Of a stretch of 64,000 nt of DNA, positions 57,268-64,000 are shown piece by piece. The notes beneath the pieces were generated by a model. That model saw only the letters and a list, made by a program, of their open reading frames with translations, had not been told where the DNA came from and made no database searches. Within the stretch, counting starts at the first letter, position 1. Every line of letters begins with the position of its first letter. The stretch is from Sporosarcina sp. FSL K6-1522 (GTDB lineage: Bacteria > Bacillota > Bacilli > Bacillales_A > Planococcaceae), in assembly GCF_038622445.1 (NCBI RefSeq), contig NZ_CP152019.1, forward strand, positions 2,826,501 through 2,890,500, read 5' to 3'. Position numbers and translations under genes: made by a program.

Positions 57268-59130
57268 TTAGACAGCTGGATTATTCGAAAATTGACTGTT
57301 GTACAAATCGGCGTAAAAGCCTTTTTCCTTTAACAGCTCATGATGTGTTCCTTGTTCAATGACTTTCCCTTGATCCATCACGATGATCAAATCGGCATCT
57401 CGAATCGTTGACAAACGGTGTGCGATCACGAAGCTCGTTCGTCCTTCCATTAGACGATTCATTGCTTGTTGTATTAACAATTCCGTCCGTGTATCAACAC
57501 TTGAGGTTGCTTCATCTAAAATCATAATCGGCGGATTCGCAAGAACAGCACGCGCGATGGTAATTAACTGCTTTTGCCCTTGTGAAATGTTAGACGCTTC
57601 CTCATTTAAGACTGTGTCATAGCCCTCTGGCAAAGTCCGAATAAAGTAATCCGCATGGGCGGTTTTCGCTGCGGCAAAGACTTCTTCATCTGTTGCACCC
57701 TCTTTACCGAATGCGATGTTGTCTTTAATCGTGCCATTAAAGAGCCATGTATCTTGCAATACCATGCCGAAAGTCGTTCGCAGGTCTTCCCGTGACATTT
57801 CTCGTGTATCGAGCCCGTCAATCGTAATCTTCCCGCCATTTAGTTCATAAAAACGCATTAATAAATTGATTAAGGTTGTTTTTCCAGCACCAGTTGGCCC
57901 TACAATAGCGACCGTTTGACCTGGCGCTACATCGATATTCATGTCTGTAATCAACAAGTCTTCGCCATAACCAAAGTCAACGTGATCAAATGCCACTGCG
58001 CCTTCTGCACGTGGTAACGTCGCCGTCGTCACTTCTTTGACTTCTTCTTCCTCATCAAGCAATTCAAAGACACGTTCTGCGGCGGCAACGGTTGACTGGA
58101 TAACATTTGCGATATTGGCCGTTTGCATAATCGGCTGCGTAAATTGGCGTGTATACGTAATGAACGCTTGAATATCCCCGATTGAAATGGCACGTTGTGT
58201 CACCAAGATCCCCCCAACAACACAGATCACGACATAACTTAAGTTGCCTATCAACGACATCATCGGCATAATAATTCCCGAAATAAATTGTGCTTTTCGG
58301 CCCGCATCATAGAGCTTGTCGTTCACATCATCAAATTCAGCGACCGACTTCTGCTCATGACCAAAAGCTTTCACAACTTGATGTCCGGTATACATCTCTT
58401 CAATATGACTGTTCAACTGACCAAGCGTCCGTTGTTGGTCGGCAAAGTGTTTTTGTGATCGTTTCAAAATCGGTCGAATGCCAAACATAGATAACGGCAA
58501 ACTGACGAGCGCAATGAGTGTTAAGATCGGACTGATAAATAACATCATTGCAAGAATCCCAACAATCGTTACAATCGAAGTGATAAATTGCGTCAAACTT
58601 TGTTGCAATGTACTGCCAATTGTATCGATATCATTGGTGACCCGACTTAACGTTTCACCCACAGGGCGACCATCGAAATATTTGAGCGGCAGATTCTTTA
58701 ACTTCCCGTTGACGTCTTCTCGTAAATCATAAACCGTTTTTTGTGCCACACTCGACATAATATATTGTTGAATATAGCTAAATAAACTACTGACAACATA
58801 GAGCCCACCTAGTAACAGGAGTAAGTTACCGATTGCATGAAAATCAATTGCTGCGCCAGGCATACCTGAAAACTTTCCATAGGCCCCCTCAAATAATTCT
58901 GTGATGGCGTTCCCCATAATTTTAGGGCCAACAATTGAAAAGACCGTACTTAAAATGGCAGCGACAAATACAGCGATCAAATGGTTTCGACGCGGTTTTA
59001 AATAGCCGATAAGACGTCGTAACGTCCCTTTAAAATTCTTGGCTTTTTGTCCAGCCATCATCATATTCCCACCGCCGCCAGGTCCCATTGGGGCGCCACC
59101 TTGAGGTCTTGAATGTTTGTGTTCACTCAT
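57268..59130 (-). CDS. heterodimeric ABC exporter, canonical-Walker half (YfiC/LmrD-like)
   Basis: 620 residues. Glycine-rich N-terminal tail (about 10-28), six membrane segments, and a C-terminal ATPase: Walker A VGPTGAGKTTLIN, Walker B IMILDEATSS with the catalytic Glu, H-loop IAHRLST. Its signature is ISQGQ, not LSGGQ. In heterodimeric exporters the working ATP site combines this half's Walker motifs with the partner's LSGGQ. Overlaps the partner gene by 4 bp. Multidrug export is typical; substrate not known. Confidence 0.92.
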   Translation of the reverse strand: MSEHKHSRPQGGAPMGPGGGGNMMMAGQKAKNFKGTLRRLIGYLKPRRNHLIAVFVAAILSTVFSIVGPKIMGNAITELFEGAYGKFSGMPGAAIDFHAIGNLLLLLGGLYVVSSLFSYIQQYIMSSVAQKTVYDLREDVNGKLKNLPLKYFDGRPVGETLSRVTNDIDTIGSTLQQSLTQFITSIVTIVGILAMMLFISPILTLIALVSLPLSMFGIRPILKRSQKHFADQQRTLGQLNSHIEEMYTGHQVVKAFGHEQKSVAEFDDVNDKLYDAGRKAQFISGIIMPMMSLIGNLSYVVICVVGGILVTQRAISIGDIQAFITYTRQFTQPIMQTANIANVIQSTVAAAERVFELLDEEEEVKEVTTATLPRAEGAVAFDHVDFGYGEDLLITDMNIDVAPGQTVAIVGPTGAGKTTLINLLMRFYELNGGKITIDGLDTREMSREDLRTTFGMVLQDTWLFNGTIKDNIAFGKEGATDEEVFAAAKTAHADYFIRTLPEGYDTVLNEEASNISQGQKQLITIARAVLANPPIMILDEATSSVDTRTELLIQQAMNRLMEGRTSFVIAHRLSTIRDADLIIVMDQGKVIEQGTHHELLKEKGFYADLYNSQFSNNPAV

Positions 59131-60851
59131 GCGCTTTCCTCCTCTGAGAGCTGTGATGCAACGATTTCACGATAGACATGATTCGTTTCCAACAATTCTG
59201 CATGCGTACCGATACCCGCAATAGCCCCATTTTCTAAGACGATAATTTGATCGGCATCGATCACTGTGCTAACGCGCTGCGCGACGATGACAACAGTTGC
59301 TTCCTTCGTTTCTTCCTTTAATGCAGCGCGCAATTGAGCATCTGTTTTATAATCGAGTGCGGAAAAACTGTCATCGAAAATATATAGATCCGGTTTTCGA
59401 ACTAATGCACGTGCAATAGACAGACGTTGCTTTTGTCCACCTGAAAGGTTCGATCCACCTTGTGAAATCACGGAGTCATAGCCATCTTTCATTTGGATGA
59501 TAAAATCTTCTGCTTGTGCAATGCGAGCCGCATGTTCGATTTCGGCTTGCGTAGCATTTTCCTTACCAAAACGAATATTGTCCACAATTGTACCCGTAAA
59601 TAGCAATGCTTTTTGTGGCACAAACCCGATCTTTGACCGCACTTCTTGTTGGGAGGATTCACGAATATCGACACCATTGACACGAATGGTCCCCGCAGAT
59701 ACTTCATAAAATCGTGGGATTAAGTTAATGAGTGTCGATTTCCCGGCGCCTGTTCCGCCGATAATGGCCGTTACTTCACCCGATTTCGCGGTGAAATTGA
59801 TAGCCGATAATGCAGATTCCTCAGCACCTGGATAGCTAAACGACACATTGTCAAATTCCAGTGTGCCAAGCTCTTTATCTGCTTTTTGCGTTCCTTCATC
59901 TAAAAATGTTGGTTGCAAGGCGAGCACTTCATTAATCCGATTGGCTGACACAGCAGCCCGTGGAATCATAACAAACATCATTGATGCCATGACAAGCGCA
60001 AACATGATTTGCATGACGTATTGAATAAAGGCCATCAAATCACCGATTTGCATGCCACCATTATCAATACGAATGCCGCCGAACCAAATGATACCTACAA
60101 CGGTCAAGTTCATGACGAGCATCATAACAGGCATTAAAATTGCCATGATTTTATTGACCTTGATGGAGACATCGGTCAAGTCTTTATTCGCTTTCTCCAG
60201 ACGGACTTGCTCTTGTTTCTCACGGTTAAAAGCACGAATGACACGGATTCCCGTTAAGTTTTCCCGTAACACTAAATTCAAACGATCCAGTCGCTGTTGC
60301 ACTTGTTGGAAAAGCGGAACTCCTTTATACAGAATGAAAAGCACAGAGGCGATTAAAATCGGCATAGCAGCAACGATAATTAACGACAATTTTGCATCTT
60401 TTGATACCGCCATAATAATTCCCCCGACCAACATAATCGGTGCACTCACGACCATACGCAGTAGCATAATGACGACCTGCTGGACTTGTGTAATGTCATT
60501 TGTCGTACGGGTAATCAATGAAGCTGTTCCAATTTTCTCGAAATCTTGCAATGAAAATTGCTCTACATGATTAAACACCTTTCGGCGAATGTCCCGCCCA
60601 AGCCCCATTGCTGCTTTTGAAGAATAATAACTTGCGACAACAGAGGCAGTAGCTCCTAATGCTGCAACGAGTAACATGATACCACCGATTTTCCAAATAT
60701 ACGGGATATTTCCGACGACAACCCCTTTGTCAATGATATCTGCCATTAGTGTCGGCAAAAACAACTCGGACATAGATTGAATAAATATCAGTCCCAATAT
60801 CGCGACAACGATCCATTTATAGACAACCAGATTTTTTAGTAATTTGATCAT
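59127..60851 (-). CDS. heterodimeric ABC exporter, degenerate-Walker half (YfiB/LmrC-like)
   Basis: 574 residues, ATG behind AAGGAG. Six membrane segments, then ATPase with Walker A IGGTGAGKSTLIN and intact signature NLSGGQKQR, but Walker B reads YIFDDSFSALD (Asp in place of catalytic Glu) and the H-loop reads VAQRVST (Gln in place of His). These changes mark the degenerate half of heterodimeric exporters. Confidence 0.92.
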   Translation of the reverse strand: MIKLLKNLVVYKWIVVAILGLIFIQSMSELFLPTLMADIIDKGVVVGNIPYIWKIGGIMLLVAALGATASVVASYYSSKAAMGLGRDIRRKVFNHVEQFSLQDFEKIGTASLITRTTNDITQVQQVVIMLLRMVVSAPIMLVGGIIMAVSKDAKLSLIIVAAMPILIASVLFILYKGVPLFQQVQQRLDRLNLVLRENLTGIRVIRAFNREKQEQVRLEKANKDLTDVSIKVNKIMAILMPVMMLVMNLTVVGIIWFGGIRIDNGGMQIGDLMAFIQYVMQIMFALVMASMMFVMIPRAAVSANRINEVLALQPTFLDEGTQKADKELGTLEFDNVSFSYPGAEESALSAINFTAKSGEVTAIIGGTGAGKSTLINLIPRFYEVSAGTIRVNGVDIRESSQQEVRSKIGFVPQKALLFTGTIVDNIRFGKENATQAEIEHAARIAQAEDFIIQMKDGYDSVISQGGSNLSGGQKQRLSIARALVRKPDLYIFDDSFSALDYKTDAQLRAALKEETKEATVVIVAQRVSTVIDADQIIVLENGAIAGIGTHAELLETNHVYREIVASQLSEEESA

Positions 60852-60993
60852 TTTCAGATTCTCCTTGTTCCCTAGTTTTCTGTAGATGAATGGTTAATGT
60901 TGTCCCTTCATTTTAACAACAACGTTCTCAGTGTTTATCTACATTATACGACTTTGTAAAGAAAGGAGCTTGTCGGAAAGACATTGAAGAGAG

Positions 60994-61029
60994 AAAAAAC
61001 GCACCCGACCTACGCGGACGGATGCGCTG
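60994..61029 (-). terminator. terminator of the Spo0M-like gene
   Basis: CGCACCCG / CGGATGCG stem with one wobble; A6 at its left is the minus-strand T-run. Confidence 0.8.
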
Positions 61030-61033
61030 TACT

Positions 61034-61411
61034 TCATTGATATGTAATTTCATCTTCATCTTGATAACGGGCACCATCTTTCAGATGCACGATGGTTCGT
61101 AAAATAAGCGTTTGCGCCTCGGATTCAGCTTCCCATCGCTCATCAGGCACCATTTCAAAAGGAATCATCCACGTTTCCTTAGATTTGGTATCGCTCATGA
61201 TTTCAATCGATTGTTTGGCAATTATCGCATCTCGCCCCGCCGTCTTTTTCAACAATGTGAGTTCGATATAATCGACAAGCTCCTCACTCTCTTCCCCTTC
61301 AATATAAACCGTGCCGGAAAGTGTGTCACCGAATGCAACATTGGAACCATCGACCATTGTATTCACAGTAATGGTTCCGTATTCAATTGTCGAATTAAAC
61401 TGCTTCACCAT
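61034..61411 (-). CDS. Spo0M-like arrestin-fold protein, short form
   Basis: 125 residues, ATG behind GGAGGAATA. Beta-rich, with VDGSNVAFGDTLSGTVYIEG and VDYIELTLLKK near the start, like the N-terminal half of the Spo0M sporulation-control proteins (arrestin fold). About half the length of Spo0M, so only one of the two sandwiches is present. Cytoplasmic. Role unproven. Confidence 0.6.
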   Translation of the reverse strand: MVKQFNSTIEYGTITVNTMVDGSNVAFGDTLSGTVYIEGEESEELVDYIELTLLKKTAGRDAIIAKQSIEIMSDTKSKETWMIPFEMVPDERWEAESEAQTLILRTIVHLKDGARYQDEDEITYQ

Positions 61412-61429
61412 GTCCTATTCCTCCGCTTC

Positions 61430-62614
61430 TTAATGATTCCCATCTTCATAATGCAGATTTTCATCGGCTACATATTTATTATACCTTAATGTAAACAATT
61501 TAAATAAGTGTGTGACACCAACTTTTAACAAGGCATAACCTGGGATTCCGAGTATAACGCCCGCCACTCCAAACAGTGAGCCAGCTGTCAATAATACAAA
61601 AATAATCGTGATGGGATGAATTTGCAAAGATTTCCCCATAATTTGTGGTGAGATAAACTTCCCTTCAATAAGCTGAACAATGGTCCAGACAACCGCTAAC
61701 TTAATGAGCATGAGCGGTGATGTAACAATCGCAATAATAGCTGCTGGTGTAATGGCAATAAGTGGTCCAAGATAAGGAACGATGCTCGTAAACATTGCGA
61801 GAACACCGAGCAGCAGAGCATATTTCATCCCGATAATTAAAAAGCCTATGGACACCATAATCCCAATGCAAATCGCAACCAATATCTGCCCTTGAATATA
61901 CGAACTGATTTGATTGTCCGCATCATGAAGAAGAGCGGTAGCATCTTTGCGCATACGAGGTGGAAGCATCTTCACAAAGGCACGCGGCAATTTTTCTCCG
62001 TCTTTGAGCAAATAGAACAGGATAAATGGGACTGTGACAATCGCAAGAATAAAGCCTGTAAATGCAGAGATGAACGATGTCAATCCGCTTGCAATTCCTC
62101 CTATTGTATCCGTGAAAAATTTACCGATATCCCCTTGCCCGGTTTCCAGAATCGTCATCACATTTATGTCTAAGCTTTCATAATAGGAAGCGAAAATGGA
62201 AGTGCGCAACAGCCCGTCGATTTGTAACACCAGTTGGCTAAAGTATGTCGGAAATTCTTCCACCAGATTATGAAACTGCGACTTTAAAAACGGTAAGACA
62301 AGAAAAACAAGTAACGTGATGATACCAATTGCGCCGACAAAGAGAATCAGAATTCCCCAAACACGTGGAATGCGTGCTTTTTCCAGCAAGCGCAAAATGG
62401 GACGTAGTAAATAATATGCGATGGTTGCCAGAATGACAGGTAGCACAACCGTCGAGAAAAAGACTGTAATCGGATAAAAAATGAAGGATACTCGATTGAA
62501 AACTAAGATGATTAAGCCAATCAATAAAATCGAGACCAGGACAAACAATGTGCTTCGTCCACCTAGAAATCGGATTACATTTGAGGTTGTGCCTTGTTCT
62601 TTTGATGATTTCAT
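61430..62614 (-). CDS. AI-2E family transporter-like membrane protein
   Basis: 394 residues, ATG behind GGAAGTAGGGA. About eight membrane segments. Family motifs: YYLLRPILRLLEKARIPRVWGIL near the N-terminus, VPFILFYLLKDGEKLPRAFVKMLPPRMR (in part) mid-protein, and FTSIVPYLGPLIAITPAAI with QLIEGKFISPQIMGKSLQIHP (in part). Family members range from AI-2 exporters to Na+/H+ antiporters, so substrate is open. Single gene between the Spo0M-like and LCP genes. Confidence 0.88.
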   Translation of the reverse strand: MKSSKEQGTTSNVIRFLGGRSTLFVLVSILLIGLIILVFNRVSFIFYPITVFFSTVVLPVILATIAYYLLRPILRLLEKARIPRVWGILILFVGAIGIITLLVFLVLPFLKSQFHNLVEEFPTYFSQLVLQIDGLLRTSIFASYYESLDINVMTILETGQGDIGKFFTDTIGGIASGLTSFISAFTGFILAIVTVPFILFYLLKDGEKLPRAFVKMLPPRMRKDATALLHDADNQISSYIQGQILVAICIGIMVSIGFLIIGMKYALLLGVLAMFTSIVPYLGPLIAITPAAIIAIVTSPLMLIKLAVVWTIVQLIEGKFISPQIMGKSLQIHPITIIFVLLTAGSLFGVAGVILGIPGYALLKVGVTHLFKLFTLRYNKYVADENLHYEDGNH

Positions 62615-62645
62615 TCGAATTCCCTACTTCCCTCAAATTAGTACC

Positions 62646-63605
62646 TTACTCTAATTGCATGTTTAGAAATTGCGCAATTGCTTCTTTATTGCGCTCGGTA
62701 TCTACTTCAATGACAGAGCCAGCGTGTGCATACGAATTGAAGGAATACGAACCTTCCACCGGCACAGTCATCGTTTCCACATCGGCCCCTTTTTTCAGCA
62801 ATAAGGAGATAGCACGTGAAATCTCATCTTTGGCTGTTAAATCGGTCTTAATGTACCCAGATAGTGCACCTGCTAGCTTTGGCATATGTGCAATCATTTC
62901 AGGCTTCATCGCTTCTGTTTTCATGGCAGTAATTACTTCTTGTTGCCTTGCAACGCGTCCGAAATCTCCTTCTGCATCAGCACGAAAACGTGCGTAACCA
63001 AGCAATTCTTTACCATTTAACGACTGCTTGCCTGGCAATAACGTAACGCCAATTTTTTCGGACATTTCTTTTTTTACATCGACTTCAACACCACTGGGAA
63101 ATGCGATATCGATAATTGATTCAAAGTTTTGGAAGTCCACGATGGCATAATGATGAATCGGAACACCAAACATCCCTGTCAATGTGTCCTTGGCGGTTTG
63201 CACGCCACCAAGATAATACGCTGTATTTAACTTATATGGCTTATAGCCCGGAATGTCTGCATAAATGTCACGCATGAATGAGATCACACGCATCGTCCCT
63301 TCATTCTTGTCCCAAGACAAGACCATCATCGTATCTGTCCGAGACCTACTGCTCCCATCATTATCTGCACCAAGTAGTAAATAATTTTCCACCGATGTGT
63401 ATTTAGGATCAATCGCGTCCCCTTTGAATGCACCCGGCTCAATCATATTTTCTTTTGCTAGTGCTTTTCCTGCATGATATTGTGCATATGAATAGAGCCC
63501 TGCTCCGATAAAGCACAGTACAGCTATTGTAAAAACAACCCGGCCAATACGAAGTTTTTTCTTTCTTCTTCTTTTGGGAACAGGTCCTTCATAATGATCT
63601 TCCAT
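62646..63605 (-). CDS. LytR-CpsA-Psr (LCP) family protein
   Basis: 319 residues, ATG behind TTGGAGG. Basic N-terminus (KRRRKKKLRIGR), one membrane segment (about 24-44), then the LCP domain: LLLGADNDGSSRSRTDTMMVLSWD (in part), SFMRDIYADIPGY and YARFRADAEGDFGRVARQQEV with the phosphate-binding arginines and aspartates. LCP enzymes attach wall teichoic acid or other polymers to peptidoglycan outside the membrane. Confidence 0.92.
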   Translation of the reverse strand: MEDHYEGPVPKRRRKKKLRIGRVVFTIAVLCFIGAGLYSYAQYHAGKALAKENMIEPGAFKGDAIDPKYTSVENYLLLGADNDGSSRSRTDTMMVLSWDKNEGTMRVISFMRDIYADIPGYKPYKLNTAYYLGGVQTAKDTLTGMFGVPIHHYAIVDFQNFESIIDIAFPSGVEVDVKKEMSEKIGVTLLPGKQSLNGKELLGYARFRADAEGDFGRVARQQEVITAMKTEAMKPEMIAHMPKLAGALSGYIKTDLTAKDEISRAISLLLKKGADVETMTVPVEGSYSFNSYAHAGSVIEVDTERNKEAIAQFLNMQLE

Positions 63606-63790
63606 TAACGAATTCCTCCAAAAAATAATCTCCCTATTAGGACGAACAGGAAGTCACTTAGTTGCATTTTGTTATTATACCATGACAATCCAGTCTAGAT
63701 AAAATAATGGCATTCATGACATTTCCCTATGCCACTTACGCTTACTTTGCATATGCTACACAGATGTCCTCGCGAAAGGGGGTGTAAACT

Positions 63791-63889
63791 ATGGGACGCG
63801 AATGTTATGGTGGTTCAAATAACTCATTTGCATTGATTGTTGTATTGTTCATTTTATTAATTATCATCGGCGCAAGCTTTATTTACTAA
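63791..63889 (+). CDS. YjcZ-family small membrane peptide (sporulation-linked)
   Basis: 32 residues; ATG follows AAAGGGGGTG. Sequence: MGRECYGGSNNSFALIVVLF then ILLIIIGASFIY. The SFALIVVLFILLIIIGA core is the hallmark of YjcZ/YczN-type peptides of spore-formers, a single membrane segment after a Gly-rich start. Too short for usual ORF cut-offs. A terminator-like hairpin follows. Confidence 0.85.
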   Translation: MGRECYGGSNNSFALIVVLFILLIIIGASFIY

Positions 63890-63945
63890 TAAATATCCTA
63901 ATAAAAAACAGCTAATCGAATAGCGACCGCTCACTGGTGCCCTCT

Positions 63946-63985
63946 GCAGTAAGAGTGCCTTATAAGGGCTCTTACTGCTTACGTA
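63946..63985 (+). terminator. hairpin behind the YjcZ-like gene
   Basis: GCAGTAAGAG / CTCTTACTGC stem with a 13-base loop; weak T-run. Confidence 0.6.
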
Positions 63986-64000
63986 TGAATACTATTCCCA

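Overview
The window reads as chromosomal DNA of a spore-forming Bacillales bacterium, most likely from the Planococcaceae (Sporosarcina/Lysinibacillus-like). Sequence support: a HesB-like gene, plsY and parE-parC in the order known from Bacillus subtilis (yneR-yneS-parEC); Bacillus-type Shine-Dalgarno sites with frequent TTG starts; and many sporulation-linked families (YheC/YheD ATP-grasp, LysM-GH18 cortex hydrolase, YIEGIA pair, Spo0M-like, YjcZ-type peptide). The genus assignment is inference. No rRNA, tRNA, CRISPR array or insertion sequence was seen.

1-11.9 kb is a stable backbone. It holds the end of a small conserved gene, a YheC/YheD ATP-grasp gene beside a MurF-like ligase gene, a secreted NlpC/P60 protein with three repeat domains of which only the first keeps catalytic Cys and His, then the HesB-like gene, plsY, parE-parC (topoisomerase IV) and an MFS exporter. 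Three WalR-type half-sites with an 11-bp period lie upstream of the NlpC/P60 gene.

11.9-27.8 kb is an accessory and decaying stretch bracketed by two diverged inverted copies of a ~125-bp non-coding sequence. It contains a frameshifted Fic gene, a LAGLIDADG endonuclease plus ribbon-helix-helix-like pair with LexA-type boxes, a wrecked GNAT gene, a SatD-like/DUF3307 operon with a promoter overlapped by an inverted repeat, a frameshifted zinc-finger anti-sigma gene, a broken DUF3221 lipoprotein gene, a BltR/BltD-type regulator-acetyltransferase pair without an efflux pump, three tandem YhfH-like 39-codon genes (plus a relic of a fourth), and a divergent helix-turn-helix/tyrosine recombinase pair.

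27.9-39.9 kb: an ECF sigma-membrane protein-ABC transporter operon, a 52-residue zinc-ribbon protein, a ResA/TlpA-like thioredoxin, a LysM-GH18 hydrolase, an Asp/Glu racemase, and a 1056-residue UvrA-like ATPase with rearranged domains.

39.9-47.0 kb: a molybdenum hydroxylase system (FeS, FAD and Mo subunits on the minus strand; XdhC-like and MobA-like maturation genes on the plus strand) wrapped around a YIEGIA/capping-subunit pair.

47-64 kb: DUF4097 and EcsC genes, a frameshifted YwaF-type gene, a TetR regulator with two copies of one operator (its own promoter and the downstream epimerase-2TM operon), a second ECF sigma/DUF4179 pair, small membrane proteins, YfkAB radical SAM, a heterodimeric ABC exporter, Spo0M-like, AI-2E family, LCP and YjcZ-like genes.
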